DNA of 64,000 nt from Sphingomonas panni (GTDB lineage: Bacteria; Pseudomonadota; Alphaproteobacteria; Sphingomonadales; Sphingomonadaceae): assembly GCF_022664435.1 (NCBI RefSeq), contig NZ_JAKREU010000001.1, positions 620,001-684,000 of the forward strand, read 5' to 3'. Under the pieces are notes generated by a model. The model was given only the letters and a program-made list of their open reading frames with translations, was not told the origin of the DNA and searched no databases. The position numbers and the translations under genes are program-made. Below, piece by piece: positions 1-9,661 of the stretch; position 1 is the first letter of the stretch; each line of letters opens with the position of its first letter.

Positions 1-46
1 ACCTGCCACTACGTTGCTGAACGCGGTTTGAATGTCCGGGCGCGCC

Positions 47-916
47 TTAGCGTTCCCGGCCACCGAATTCGCGGAGATAGCCGTTTTCCGGCGACAGGAT
101 GATCGACGTCGATCCGCCCTGGCCCGGCGTGCCGACCAGCGTCGTGCGATACGACTGCATCGCCCGCCAGAAGGCATAGAATTCGGCATCCTTGCCGAAG
201 CTGGCGGCATAGATGCGCGCCGCTTCCGCCTCGGCATTGGCGCGCACGACCTGTGCGTCGCGCTGGCCCTGGGCGCGGATCGTCGCCGCTTCCTGCTCGC
301 GCGCCGACCGCATCCGCGTCAGCGCCGATTGCAGCGGGCTACCGTCGGGCAGGTCGGCATGCTTGATCCGCACATCGACGATTTCGGCACCATATTGCCG
401 CGCGGTTCGCTGCAACGCGTTCTGGATATTGTCCATCACCGCGCCGCGTTCCGGGCTGAGCAGCGAGGCGAAGGGCCGCCGGCCGAGTTCGGCGCGCAGT
501 GCCGACGACAGCAACGGTTCGAGCTGGTTGGCAACGCGTTCCTCGGTATTGGCGGTCGAACCGGTCGAGATCACAGCCTGCAACGGATCGACGATGCGGA
601 ACCGGGCAAAGGCGTCGACCTCCAGCCGCAACTGGTCGGTCGACAGCACCGGCTGGTTGTTCAGCTCGATATCGAGCACCCGCTTGTCGATCCACACGAC
701 GCGATCGAAGAACGGGATCTTCGCAACGAGGCCCGCGCCGGTCCGCCCGAACGGCTGGTCGGCGCGGTACGGGTTGAGGATGCCGACCGGCTGCTGGAAG
801 CGCAGGATCACCGCCTGGCGCGTTTCCGGCACGATCACGATCGTGCTGAACAACAGGATGACCAGCACCAGCAGGGCGATGGCGACGCCCATCGGATTGC
901 GCAGCGCGCGGTTCAT
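47..916 (-). CDS. hflC: HflC, SPFH-domain regulator of FtsH protease
   Basis: 289-residue membrane-anchored SPFH (band 7/prohibitin-like) protein. By family it forms a large periplasm-facing HflKC assembly around the inner-membrane protease FtsH and modulates its activity. An N-terminal hydrophobic segment (about residues 10-28) is followed by the SPFH domain (about 30-200) and a helical Ala/Glu/Arg-rich stretch near 215-250 typical of the coiled-coil region. The start chosen is the ATG whose first bases overlap the hflK stop (ATGA), the usual translational coupling of this pair; a longer open frame runs upstream antisense-like through hflK and is not coding. A DegP/DegQ protease often follows in alphaproteobacteria but would lie outside the window. 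Confidence 0.95.
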   Translation of the reverse strand: MNRALRNPMGVAIALLVLVILLFSTIVIVPETRQAVILRFQQPVGILNPYRADQPFGRTGAGLVAKIPFFDRVVWIDKRVLDIELNNQPVLSTDQLRLEVDAFARFRIVDPLQAVISTGSTANTEERVANQLEPLLSSALRAELGRRPFASLLSPERGAVMDNIQNALQRTARQYGAEIVDVRIKHADLPDGSPLQSALTRMRSAREQEAATIRAQGQRDAQVVRANAEAEAARIYAASFGKDAEFYAFWRAMQSYRTTLVGTPGQGGSTSIILSPENGYLREFGGRER

Positions 917-2007
917 CGTGCCGCTCCCGTCGACTGCGTGGGCTGGGCCTGCGCCGATGGGGCGGGTGCTTCCGGCTCGGGCGTCGCCTGTTGCTGGCGA
1001 CGCACCTCGGGCAGCGGCAGATAGGCCTGCACGCCGGGCTGCACGATCGTCTTGTCGGCGCGGGTCAACACCTGCTCCATGGTCTCGTAATAAAGCCGCC
1101 GCCGGGTCACGTCGGGGGCCATGCGATATTGTTCGTACAGCTTGTCGAATTCGGTCGTGTCGCCCTGCGCCCGCGCGATCACCTGCTGCGCATAGCCGCG
1201 CGAGGTGTTCAGGTTCGACTGGGCCTCCTGCTGCGCAGCGGTCACCGCCTTGAACGCGTCGTCGACCTCGGCCGGGGCCTGCGCCTTCTGGATGCTGACG
1301 CCCAGCACGCGCACGCCCGACTGATATTCGTCGAGCAGCGACTGCATCCGCGTCTGCACGTCCGCCTCGATCTCGCCACGGCCCGAACCGATCGCCTGGG
1401 TCAGGTTCTTGCTGGCGACCGCCGCACGCATCGCGCTTTCGGCGACGGCACGGACGGTTTCCTGCGGATTCTTGATCTCGAAGACGTAATCTTCCGGCGA
1501 CTTGATGTTCCAGCGCACCGAATAGGCGAGGTCGACGATATTCTGGTCGCCGGTCAGCATCAGGTTGGGCTGGGTGCCGCCCGCCGGAAAGCTTTCGGTG
1601 CGGGTATTCTGCACATCCTCGACCTGCACCCGCATAATCGGGGCGGGCAGCGTGAACTGGATGCCAGGGTTCAGCGTGCCGGTATATTTGCCGAACAGCG
1701 TCACGACGCCGCGTTCCTGCGGGCCGATCGAATGGAAGCTGGTGAAGGCGATCCACGCCACGATCAGCGCCGCGACCGCCGCCAGCCACAACCGACCGGC
1801 ATTGGCCGGAAGCGACGGACCGCCGCCCGGCCCGCCGCTGCGCGCACGTTTCAGGAAATCGTCGAGCGAGGTCGATCCGCCGATCTTCCCCCGCTTACCC
1901 GCCGGCGGCATCGACCAGGGGTTGCGCGGGCCGTCATCGCCGCCACCGCCGCCGCCCGATCCATTACCGGAATCGCCACCATTGCCCCATGGGCCCTTGT
2001 CGCTCAT
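913..2007 (-). CDS. hflK: HflK, SPFH-domain partner of HflC
   Basis: 364-residue partner of HflC. The N-terminus is a Gly/Asn/Pro-rich cytoplasmic tail with a run of glycines (residues about 8-25), then a single transmembrane segment near residues 75-95, then the SPFH domain and a long helical region. The C-terminus is Pro/Ala/Gln-rich, as is usual for HflK. The start at the MSDKGPWG methionine is preferred because HflK proteins begin this way; in-frame ATGs lie upstream (the nearest adds about 12 residues) but encode basic sequence unlike the family. It is the first gene of hflK-hflC and diverges from mrp. Confidence 0.95.
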   Translation of the reverse strand: MSDKGPWGNGGDSGNGSGGGGGGDDGPRNPWSMPPAGKRGKIGGSTSLDDFLKRARSGGPGGGPSLPANAGRLWLAAVAALIVAWIAFTSFHSIGPQERGVVTLFGKYTGTLNPGIQFTLPAPIMRVQVEDVQNTRTESFPAGGTQPNLMLTGDQNIVDLAYSVRWNIKSPEDYVFEIKNPQETVRAVAESAMRAAVASKNLTQAIGSGRGEIEADVQTRMQSLLDEYQSGVRVLGVSIQKAQAPAEVDDAFKAVTAAQQEAQSNLNTSRGYAQQVIARAQGDTTEFDKLYEQYRMAPDVTRRRLYYETMEQVLTRADKTIVQPGVQAYLPLPEVRRQQQATPEPEAPAPSAQAQPTQSTGAAR

Positions 2008-2122
2008 CCCCAGCACTTGCGCGCGTGCGCGCCGCCCCATGATCCATCGCATCCATCCTTTATAGGGGGCCTCCCTGCGTTTTACAGTGGTAACGCGCCG
2101 TTCGGACGCTACATCGCCGCCT

Positions 2123-3094
2123 ATGGCTTCCGCATCGAACCCCGCCGCCGCGCTCGAAGCGCTGCTTGGCCCCATCGCGGCCGGACGCGCCACGGTCCGC
2201 GTGACCGGCGACATGGCGAGCATCATCCTCGACGTGACCGGCCTTCCCCCGGCGGCGCGCGACGCGCTGGAGGCCGATGTAAAGGCCACCGCCATGACGG
2301 CACCTGGGATCGCAGGCGTGCGCGTGGCGCAGACCAGCGAGCGGGTGCAGCAGCGCATCGTCGCGGTCGCCAGCGGCAAGGGCGGCGTGGGCAAATCGAC
2401 GCTCTCGGCCAATCTCGCCATTGCGCTGGCACGTTCGGGGCGCAAGGTCGGGATGATCGACGCCGACATCTATGGCCCATCGCAACCGCGCCTGCTGGGC
2501 GTGGAGGGGATCAAGGCCGAGGCGCACGACAAGAAGCTGGTACCGGTCGCCACGCCTCACGGCGTGCCGCTGCTGTCGATGGGCCAGCTGGTGCCGGCGG
2601 GACAGGCGATCGCTTGGCGCGGGCCGATGGCGGCCGGCGCGCTGACCCAGCTGGTCGATGCGCATTGGGAAATGGCCGACACGCTGGTCGTCGACATGCC
2701 GCCGGGCACCGGCGACGTCCAGCTGACCATGATCCAGAAGCACAAGCCGGCGGGCGCGGTCATCGTCTCCACGCCGCAGGACCTGGCGCTGATCGACGCG
2801 ACGCGCGCGATCGACCTGTTCACCAAGGCCGGGGTGCCGATCATCGGGCTGGTCGAGAATATGGCCGGCTATTGCTGCCCGCATTGCGGCGGCTTGTCCG
2901 ACCCGTTCGGTGCGGGCGGGGCGGAGGCGAAGGCGAAGGCGCTGGGCATCCCGTTCCTCGGCCGCATCCCGCTGGCGATCGACATCCGCACCGCGTCGGA
3001 CGCGGGCACGCCGCCCGCCGCCGGGAACGGGGCGGAGGCCGAGCCGTTCCTGACGATAGCCGCACAGGTCGGCGACTGGTTGCGAAGGAACTGA
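2123..3094 (+). CDS. mrp: Mrp/ApbC-type iron-sulfur cluster carrier ATPase
   Basis: 323-residue P-loop ATPase of the Mrp/NBP35 family, which holds a labile 4Fe-4S cluster and passes it to apo-proteins in the cytoplasm. An N-terminal MIP18/DUF59-like region (about 1-80) is followed by the deviant Walker A motif GKGGVGKST near residue 92, and a CCPHC motif near 252-256 supplies the bridging cysteines at the dimer interface. The start is placed at MASASNP; an in-frame GTG 36 bases upstream is possible. The gene diverges from hflK, and the CoA-binding protein gene begins 1 base after its stop, so the two are probably co-transcribed. Confidence 0.93.
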   Translation: MASASNPAAALEALLGPIAAGRATVRVTGDMASIILDVTGLPPAARDALEADVKATAMTAPGIAGVRVAQTSERVQQRIVAVASGKGGVGKSTLSANLAIALARSGRKVGMIDADIYGPSQPRLLGVEGIKAEAHDKKLVPVATPHGVPLLSMGQLVPAGQAIAWRGPMAAGALTQLVDAHWEMADTLVVDMPPGTGDVQLTMIQKHKPAGAVIVSTPQDLALIDATRAIDLFTKAGVPIIGLVENMAGYCCPHCGGLSDPFGAGGAEAKAKALGIPFLGRIPLAIDIRTASDAGTPPAAGNGAEAEPFLTIAAQVGDWLRRN

Positions 3095-3095
3095 C

Positions 3096-3518
3096 ATGCT
3101 CGACGACGATGGCATCCGCACCCTGCTCACCGAGGCGCGGACCATCGCGCTGGTCGGCGCATCGGACCGGCCCGACCGGGCATCCTATGGCGTGATGGCC
3201 TATCTCCAGCAGCGCGGCTACCGCGTGATCCCGGTCAACCCGCAGATCACCGGCGAGCATCTGCACGGCGAGTTCGTGTTCCGCGATCTGGATCAGATCG
3301 GCGAGAAGATCGATATCGTCGACGTCTTCCGCAACTCGGCCGCCGCCGGCGAGGTGGTAGATGCGGCGATCGCGGCCGGGGCGAAAGCGGTTTGGATGCA
3401 GTTGGGCGTGGTCAACGAAGCTGCTGCGGCGCGTGCCGAAGCAGCCGGGCTGCAGGTGGTGATGGATCGCTGTCCGAAGATCGAGATTCCGCGGCTGGGG
3501 GTAGCGGCGGTCGGGTAG
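3096..3518 (+). CDS. CoA-binding domain protein (YccU family)
   Basis: 140-residue single-domain protein with a Rossmann-like CoA-binding fold, similar to YccU. The N-terminal glycine-rich segment (LVGASDRPDR, residues 17-26) and the motif VWMQLGVVNE near residue 100 are characteristic. The conserved cysteine in MDRCPKIE near the C-terminus matches the family. The biological role is unknown; members bind CoA and some resemble the succinyl-CoA synthetase alpha N-domain. It immediately follows mrp, suggesting one transcript. Confidence 0.85.
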   Translation: MLDDDGIRTLLTEARTIALVGASDRPDRASYGVMAYLQQRGYRVIPVNPQITGEHLHGEFVFRDLDQIGEKIDIVDVFRNSAAAGEVVDAAIAAGAKAVWMQLGVVNEAAAARAEAAGLQVVMDRCPKIEIPRLGVAAVG

Positions 3519-3561
3519 GGCCTGTCATCCTCAACCCGCTCTCCATTCAATCCCCCCGTTT

Positions 3562-3668
3562 GCTTCGAGCGCAGGTTCGAGCCTGTCGAGAACCGAAGTC
3601 GAGAAGGGGGTGCCCCAAACGAAGCGTTCTCGACTGCCGCTTCTCGACAGGCTCGAAGCTGCTCGAAC
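3562..3668. repeat. Intergenic palindromic repeat (GAGCCTGTCGAGAA type)
   Basis: Nested inverted repeat between two convergent genes. The arm GTTCGAGCCTGTCGAGAAC at 3575-3593 is matched by its near-perfect reverse complement at about 3640-3657, and an outer pair (GCTTCGAGC at 3562-3570, GCTCGAAGC at 3651-3659) extends it. As RNA it would form a strong hairpin and may help terminate both neighbours, but there is no T-run. It looks like a dispersed REP-type element; I see only this copy in the window. Confidence 0.7.
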
Positions 3669-3700
3669 CGAACGGGGTGGTTAAGAGGATAGCGAGCCCC

Positions 3701-4453
3701 TCAAATCCGCCCGCCCAGCACCCGCGCGAACAACCCCAGCATCCACCCCGTCGCCAGCACGAACAGCGCCGGATCGTAGCGCAGCCCTTCGTCGCGCAGG
3801 AACGCGTGCTGGGCATTCACCTCATGCCATTCGTAGCGTGTTCCCGCCGCCTCCAGCGCATCGCGGATCGCCTCCCGCCCGGCATAGGGCACATGCGGGT
3901 CCTGCCGCCCCCACACGAACAGCATCTCCGCCCCGATCTCTCCGATGCGCGACAGGCTGTCGTCCGAGCGCCCTTCGCCCAGCGTTCCCGAATGGATGTC
4001 GGTCGGATAGAAGCACGCCGCCGCCGCAACCCGCGGGTCGAGTGCGGCGCGATAGGCGAGATGCCCGCCCAGGCACACGCCGGCCACGCCGATCCGCCCT
4101 GAACAGGCGGGATGTTGCATGAGGTAATCGATCGCCAGCGTCGCATCCGCGTCGAACCCGGCAACGGGCTTCAGGAACTTCAGGTCGTTGCCGCGATCAG
4201 TGCCCGGCTTGTCATAGGCCAGCACCGTGCCGGGCGCTTCATATTCGTGATAGACCTCCGGCACCGCCACGACATAGCCGTGCCCGGCGATGAACGCCGC
4301 CAGCCGCCGGATCGGCGCGGTCACCTGATAGATTTCCGAATAGAGGACGACACCCGGAAACCGCCCATCGCCCGCCGGCCGAAAGACATGGGTCCGCATC
4401 ACGCCGCCATTGGCGCAGGGCAGATCGGCAAATTCGTCGCTGAGCAGGATCAT
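3701..4453 (-). CDS. Dienelactone hydrolase family protein
   Basis: 250-residue alpha/beta hydrolase of the dienelactone hydrolase family. The nucleophile is the cysteine in GVCLGG near residue 121; the acid is in WGRQDPHVP near 187 and the histidine in NAQHAFLRDEG near 216, giving the Cys-Asp-His triad of the family. No signal peptide, so probably cytoplasmic. Its ATG overlaps the stop of the upstream MscS-type channel gene (ATGA), so the two are translationally coupled. No chlorocatechol pathway genes are nearby, so the natural substrate cannot be told; general carboxylesterase activity is plausible. Confidence 0.87.
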   Translation of the reverse strand: MILLSDEFADLPCANGGVMRTHVFRPAGDGRFPGVVLYSEIYQVTAPIRRLAAFIAGHGYVVAVPEVYHEYEAPGTVLAYDKPGTDRGNDLKFLKPVAGFDADATLAIDYLMQHPACSGRIGVAGVCLGGHLAYRAALDPRVAAAACFYPTDIHSGTLGEGRSDDSLSRIGEIGAEMLFVWGRQDPHVPYAGREAIRDALEAAGTRYEWHEVNAQHAFLRDEGLRYDPALFVLATGWMLGLFARVLGGRI

Positions 4454-6861
4454 GGCCGCGCCGTGCCGCCGGTGGCGTCGACTGGCAAGGGGGGAATGGC
4501 ATCGCTCGGCGACGCGGCGACCAGTTCGAGCTTTTGCGGCACGGTCCCCATCTCGATCCCCTCCGCGCGAAACCGGGTGAGCAGGTCGAGCAGGATGTTG
4601 CTGCGCGCGCGATAGGCGGCACGCGGCGATTCGACATGGGCGAAACAATTGAATGCGATGCGGTCGTTGACGATCGCATCGATGAACGCGGCGGGTGCCG
4701 GATCGGTCAGCACCGCCGCTTGGCGTGCGAATGCCTCCATCACCAGCTGCTGGACCGCCGCCGCATCGACATTGATCGGCACCGAGAACTGGATCTGGAT
4801 GCGGCCGAGCGGGCTGGCCAGCGTCTTGTTCAGCACCGATTTCGTGATGAGTTCGGAATTGGGCACGATCAGCGTCGAATGATCGGCGAGCGTGATCTCG
4901 GTCGAGCGCACGCTGATCCGCTTCACATCGCCCTCGTCGGTGCCGACGCGGATCAGGTCGCCGATCTTGATCGGGCGTTCGGCGAGCAGGATGAGGCCCG
5001 AGACGAAATTCTGGGTAATCGCCTGCAGGCCGAAGCCGATCCCGACCGACAGCGCGGAGAGCAGCAGCGCGATGCGCTCCACCCCGATGCCGAGGGAAGC
5101 CAGCGCCCAGATGACCGCCAGCGCGATCCCGACATAGCGGGCGACGAGGCTGACCGAATTGCGCCCGCTGCCATCGAGGTCGGTGGCGGGCAGGTAGCGC
5201 CCCTCCAGCCAGCGCATGAAGGCGCGCACCAATGCCAGCCCGATCGCCAGCACGACGACACTGCGCAGGATCGCACCGGGCGAAATGGTCACACCCCCGA
5301 CCTGCACCCCGCGCGCGAGGTCGCCCAATCGGGTCAGGGCGTCCGACACCCCGCTGCCCCCGAACGGCAACAGCCACAATGCAAAGGCGATCACCGCGAT
5401 CAACACGCGCACAACGCCCGACAGCAACACCCCGAACTGGTCGATCGTGCCCCTGCGCAGGCCCAGCCCACGGGTCAGCGCGGTGCCCAGCCGGCTGCCC
5501 CGTTCGAACACCGATGTCGCGACATCGTCGGTCGCGGCCAGCACGAGATAGACCGCCGCGCCCAGCACCAGCGTCCATGCCGCCATCTGCCCGACGAACA
5601 GGCTGAACCCGACATAGCCCGCCGCCAGCGCCAGCAACGCGATCCCGACGATGCCCCACGCGAACAGCGCCAGCGCCGCCAGCCCGGTATGCACCGGCGC
5701 TTCCGTCGCACCTTCGTCCGGTTCGCTCGCCTCCGCCCGCATCCGGCCGAGCGCGAACAGGGCGGCGGCCATCAACGCGATGTGCAGCAGCGCCAGTAGC
5801 GAATGGCTCGCGATGCGAATCGCGCTGCTGGTCCCGATCGCGCTATCCGCCGCATCCAGCGCGATGGTGCACCCCGCCAGCCCCGCCAGCACGAAGGAAT
5901 AGGGCCGGAACCGCATCGCCACCGCATCGCTGACCGGCGCGATCCGCCAGCTCGGACTGCCGCGCATCAGCGTCGCACCCAGCACCGCGCTCGAAAAGGC
6001 GGCGAAGGTGATCGCCACCAGCCATGTGTCGAGCATCGGGTCCCAGCGCTCGGCCACCAGCCCGGCCCAGCGCGCACCGGTCAACAGCGCGGCCGCTGCC
6101 AGCAACGGCGCGAGCGTACCGGCCAGGATGCGGCCCAACGCATGGGCCGACCGGCGCACCCGCCGACCCGGCGCACCCTCGATCAGCAAGCGTTGCCCGA
6201 TCCGCGTCGCTGCCAGCCGCCCCGGTCCCAGCAACAGGATCGCGAGCGCGAACCCCACCAGCGCCGGCCAGCCCTGCGCCAGTGGGGCATCGCGGACCAC
6301 CGCGACCTCCGCCGCGACGAAACGCTCGACGCGGTGCAGGTCGCGCGGCACCGCGCGCAGGATCGCACTCCAGAAGGTCGGGGTCAGCGGCGACGCCCCG
6401 CGCCCGAACAGCTTCTGGTTCAGCTCCGCCGCCTGGCTTTCCTGAATCTCGTCAACCAGTTGCTGCGCCTCGACCGACAGCAGCTTGGCGCGCTTCGTGG
6501 CCGAATCGATCGTCGTGCGCTGCTTGGCGAGCGTCGTGCGTTCGTCACGAATCGCCGGGTCCTCGCCCGATGCCGCCGGCCCCAGCTGCGCCAGTCGCGC
6601 GTCGATCCGCGCCATGTCGCCGGTCAGCTGCTGCACGGTGTCGAGCGTCGTCGCCCGCACCGCCTGCGCCCGGCCGCGCAGGTCGTCGCGGTCGCCGCGC
6701 TCCAGCCGGGTGTCGAGCGCACCGTCCACCTTGCCCAGTTCGTCGGCCGCACGGTCGAGCAAGGTCGCATAGTCGGGGGCGGCGCCCGTCTGGGCGGATG
6801 CAGGGATGGCCGCCACGACCAGCAGCAGCGACAACAGGCAGCGGAGCAGCGATCCGATCAT
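4450..6861 (-). CDS. MscS-family mechanosensitive channel with DUF3772 region
   Basis: 803-residue inner-membrane protein. A signal peptide (residues 1-27, ending near ASAQT) is followed by a periplasmic helical region with heptad-like Leu/Ala repeats (about 30-190, including a DUF3772-like stretch), then about ten hydrophobic segments and a C-terminal MscS domain (about 560-780) with the typical sequence around GIGFGLQAITQNF at the pore helix and beta domain. It resembles the large MscK/YjeP-like and DUF3772 channels, which release solutes on hypo-osmotic shock. The start at MIGSLLRC gives a proper signal peptide; upstream in-frame ATGs do not. It overlaps the downstream hydrolase gene by four bases. 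Confidence 0.88.
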   Translation of the reverse strand: MIGSLLRCLLSLLLVVAAIPASAQTGAAPDYATLLDRAADELGKVDGALDTRLERGDRDDLRGRAQAVRATTLDTVQQLTGDMARIDARLAQLGPAASGEDPAIRDERTTLAKQRTTIDSATKRAKLLSVEAQQLVDEIQESQAAELNQKLFGRGASPLTPTFWSAILRAVPRDLHRVERFVAAEVAVVRDAPLAQGWPALVGFALAILLLGPGRLAATRIGQRLLIEGAPGRRVRRSAHALGRILAGTLAPLLAAAALLTGARWAGLVAERWDPMLDTWLVAITFAAFSSAVLGATLMRGSPSWRIAPVSDAVAMRFRPYSFVLAGLAGCTIALDAADSAIGTSSAIRIASHSLLALLHIALMAAALFALGRMRAEASEPDEGATEAPVHTGLAALALFAWGIVGIALLALAAGYVGFSLFVGQMAAWTLVLGAAVYLVLAATDDVATSVFERGSRLGTALTRGLGLRRGTIDQFGVLLSGVVRVLIAVIAFALWLLPFGGSGVSDALTRLGDLARGVQVGGVTISPGAILRSVVVLAIGLALVRAFMRWLEGRYLPATDLDGSGRNSVSLVARYVGIALAVIWALASLGIGVERIALLLSALSVGIGFGLQAITQNFVSGLILLAERPIKIGDLIRVGTDEGDVKRISVRSTEITLADHSTLIVPNSELITKSVLNKTLASPLGRIQIQFSVPINVDAAAVQQLVMEAFARQAAVLTDPAPAAFIDAIVNDRIAFNCFAHVESPRAAYRARSNILLDLLTRFRAEGIEMGTVPQKLELVAASPSDAIPPLPVDATGGTARP

Positions 6862-6940
6862 GCCCCCTCGCCTATCGCGATCGACGGCAACGGACAATCG
6901 GCGCCATGGCGAAGTGTCGCAGCCCACGCTAAATGGCCCG

Positions 6941-8569
6941 ATGCTGCGCATCACCGAACTGAAACTGCCGCTCAACCATCCCGAAGAGGCACTGGCCGCC
7001 GCGATTCGCGAACGGTTGCGGATCACCCCGCGCGACCTGCTCCGCTACACCATCGCGCGCCGTGCGCATGACGCGCGGGACAAGGACGATATCCAGCTCG
7101 TCTATTCGGTCGACGTGACCGTCAAGAACGAAGGGCAGGTGCTGAACCGCACCAAGCGCGACCGCAATGTCGGGCCGACGCCCGATACCGGCTATCGCTT
7201 CGTGACGAAGATGCCCGCCGACTATGCCGGCCCCCGCCCGATCGTGGTCGGTGCCGGCCCGTGCGGCCTGTTCGCCGGACTGATCCTCGCCCAGATGGGC
7301 TTCCGCCCGATCATCCTCGAGCGCGGCAAGGTGGTGCGGCAGCGCACGCAGGACACCTGGGGCCTGTGGCGGCGCAGCCAGCTGAACCCCGAATCGAACG
7401 TGCAGTTCGGCGAAGGCGGGGCGGGCACCTTTTCCGACGGTAAGTTGTGGAGCCAGATCAAGGACCCGCGGCACCTCGGTCGCAAGGTGCTGACCGAATT
7501 CGTCAAGGCGGGCGCGCCCGAGGAGATCCTGACCGAGGCGCACCCGCATATCGGCACCTTCCGCCTTGTCACCATGGTCGAATCGATGCGCGCCACGGTC
7601 GAGGAACTGGGCGGCGAATATCGCTTCTCGCACCGGGTCGACGATATCGAGCTGGAGACGCAGGCCGATGGCAGTCGCCGGCTTACGGGGTTGAAGCTGT
7701 CGACCGGCGAGACGATGCCGACCGACGCGCCGGTGGTGCTGGCGCTGGGACACAGCGCGCGTGACACCTTCCATATGCTGCACGATCGCGGCGTGTTCCT
7801 CGAACCCAAGCCGTTTTCGATCGGGGTGCGGATCGAACATCCGCAAAGCTGGATCGACCAGGCACGCTTCGGCGCATGTGCCGGCCATCCCGATCTGGGT
7901 GCGGCGGCCTATACCCTGTCGCATCACTGCACCAACCAGCGCACCGTCTACAGCTTCTGCATGTGTCCGGGCGGCACGGTGGTCGCCGCCACGTCCGAGC
8001 CGGGGCGCGTCGCGACCAACGGTATGAGCCAATATTCGCGCAACGAACGCAACGCCAATTCCGGCATCGTCGTCGGCATCGATCCGGCGCGCGACTATCC
8101 CGGCCATCCGCTGGCCGGCATCGCCTTCCAGCGCCAGCTGGAGGAGCGCGCCTATGCCGCGGGCGGCGGCGAGTATCGCGCGCCGGCGCAGCTGATTGGC
8201 GATTTCCTGGCCGGACGTCCCTCCACGGCGCTGCGCAGCGTGCTGCCCTCCTATCGCCCCGGCGTCACGCTGACCGATCTGTCCGAATGCCTGCCCGACT
8301 TCGCGATCACCGCGATGCGTGAGGCTATGGTAGCGTTCGGGCGGACCATTCCGGGCTACGACCATCCCGATGCGGTGATGACCGGGGTGGAGACCCGCAC
8401 CTCGTCACCGGTGCGGATCACGCGCGGCGACGATTTCCAGAGCGTCAACACCGCCAACCTGTTCCCGGCGGGCGAAGGGGCGGGCTATGCCGGCGGAATC
8501 CTGTCGGCGGCGGTCGACGGGATCAAGGTCGCCGAAGCGGTCGCGCGGGCGATGACCGGAAAGGGCTGA
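6941..8569 (+). CDS. FAD-dependent dehydrogenase (COG2509-like)
   Basis: 542-residue flavoprotein. An N-terminal domain of about 90 residues precedes a GxGxxG dinucleotide-binding motif (VVGAGPCGLFAG, near 98-109). The middle contains a Cys-rich stretch (YSFCMCPGG, near 345) and the C-terminus a second FAD-contact motif ending GEGAGYAGGI near 515. This arrangement is that of the large NAD(P)/FAD-dependent oxidoreductases annotated as FAD-dependent dehydrogenases of unknown substrate. The ATG at MLRITEL is chosen; a longer frame starting upstream would overlap the divergent channel gene. It is a single gene between divergent and convergent neighbours. Confidence 0.85.
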   Translation: MLRITELKLPLNHPEEALAAAIRERLRITPRDLLRYTIARRAHDARDKDDIQLVYSVDVTVKNEGQVLNRTKRDRNVGPTPDTGYRFVTKMPADYAGPRPIVVGAGPCGLFAGLILAQMGFRPIILERGKVVRQRTQDTWGLWRRSQLNPESNVQFGEGGAGTFSDGKLWSQIKDPRHLGRKVLTEFVKAGAPEEILTEAHPHIGTFRLVTMVESMRATVEELGGEYRFSHRVDDIELETQADGSRRLTGLKLSTGETMPTDAPVVLALGHSARDTFHMLHDRGVFLEPKPFSIGVRIEHPQSWIDQARFGACAGHPDLGAAAYTLSHHCTNQRTVYSFCMCPGGTVVAATSEPGRVATNGMSQYSRNERNANSGIVVGIDPARDYPGHPLAGIAFQRQLEERAYAAGGGEYRAPAQLIGDFLAGRPSTALRSVLPSYRPGVTLTDLSECLPDFAITAMREAMVAFGRTIPGYDHPDAVMTGVETRTSSPVRITRGDDFQSVNTANLFPAGEGAGYAGGILSAAVDGIKVAEAVARAMTGKG

Positions 8570-8578
8570 GGCAACGCC

Positions 8579-9661
8579 TCAACCGCCGCGTTCGCCGACG
8601 AAGCAGTTCCGGCCCCGGCGCTTCGCATCGTAGAGCAGTGCATCGACGCGCTCGATCGCAGACAACAGCGTCTCGCCCGGCATCATCGTGACCATACCGG
8701 CTGACAGGCTGATACCGTTGATGAACGTATCGCTCTCGCGCAGGCGATAGCGGCGTTGCCCGATGGCGATCCGCGCCCGCTCGATCAACGTTTCCGCCTC
8801 GACCATGTCGGCCCCGGCGATCAGCACGACGAATTCCTCGCCGCCATAGCGCGCGACCAGATGGCCCGGACATTCGCGGGCCAGCGTGGTGCCGATGGCG
8901 CGCAGCACCCGGTCGCCGACCGGATGGCCGTGCAGGTCGTTGATCGCCTTGAAATGATCGACGTCGCACATGGCGATATGCACCGGCCCCGACGCGACCG
9001 CCGCCACCGCCTCCTCGAACGCCCGACGGTTCGGCAGTTCGGTCAGTGGATCGCGGCGCGCATCGTCATGCGCCGCAGCCAGCTGTTCGCGCAGTTCGCT
9101 TGCCTCCTGCGTCGCCTGTTCCAGCCGCGCCTCGGCAATCTCGACCCGCGCCCGCATCGCGGCGGTGATCCGGGCAAGCTCGGCCACGGCGGCGTCGGTA
9201 GAATCGATCGGTGCATATCGTTGCAACGCATCGGCACTGGCGGCGAGGTTGCGCCCGAAATCGCGGGTTTCGGTGCGCATTTCCGATACCATGTCCGCAA
9301 AACCGGCAACCTGGCGCAGCGTCTCGGTCACCAGGGCCTCGGCCGCCGCCATGTCCGGTTCGGGTGCAGGGGGCGCAGCGGGTGGGACCGGCGCGGCCGC
9401 CGGCCTTGTCCCGGCGACATCCGCCGCCCCGTCGATGGCGTTACCCAGCTGTTCGACTTCGTTGGTGGTCAGGCGGATACCGCCATCGGTCCGCCGGGCG
9501 ACCTCCAGGGCCAGTGCACCGGCCGGTTCGCTCACCACATGGTAGGCGAAGCTATAGTTGAGCGGGGTCGGGTCGAGCCGCTGGTCCTCCAGAAAGGCGA
9601 GGACGGCGTGAATCAGGACATGTCCGGCCAATTCCTCGCCGTCTCCGATTTTTCCCAGATA
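8579..9661 (-). CDS. GGDEF diguanylate cyclase, soluble
   Basis: About 360 residues. The N-terminal 200 residues contain no membrane segment, a Pro/Ala-rich linker near 95-110, and a helical Ala/Glu-rich segment near 150-200 that probably forms a coiled coil. The C-terminal GGDEF domain (about 200-355) has a DPLTELPNRR start motif and an intact GGEEF active-site motif, so synthesis of cyclic di-GMP is likely. The expected inhibitory RxxD motif five residues before GGEEF is absent (CPGH in its place). The start is uncertain: GTG at 9661 is used; an in-frame TTG at 9715 would add 18 residues. It is the last of three minus-strand genes. Confidence 0.88.
   Translation of the reverse strand, partial: YLGKIGDGEELAGHVLIHAVLAFLEDQRLDPTPLNYSFAYHVVSEPAGALALEVARRTDGGIRLTTNEVEQLGNAIDGAADVAGTRPAAAPVPPAAPPAPEPDMAAAEALVTETLRQVAGFADMVSEMRTETRDFGRNLAASADALQRYAPIDSTDAAVAELARITAAMRARVEIAEARLEQATQEASELREQLAAAHDDARRDPLTELPNRRAFEEAVAAVASGPVHIAMCDVDHFKAINDLHGHPVGDRVLRAIGTTLARECPGHLVARYGGEEFVVLIAGADMVEAETLIERARIAIGQRRYRLRESDTFINGISLSAGMVTMMPGETLLSAIERVDALLYDAKRRGRNCFVGERGG

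Noticed and set aside
1..46. Start of a degP-type gene after hflC
   Set aside because: No start codon or signal sequence fits in these bases; the gene, if present, lies outside the window.
991..3195. 734-codon plus-strand frame across hflK and mrp
   Set aside because: It runs antisense to hflK and in another frame of mrp, both of which are certain genes.
3571..3600. GGTTCGAGCC as a tRNA T-arm
   Set aside because: It is part of the palindromic repeat; no cloverleaf or CCA end can be drawn around it.
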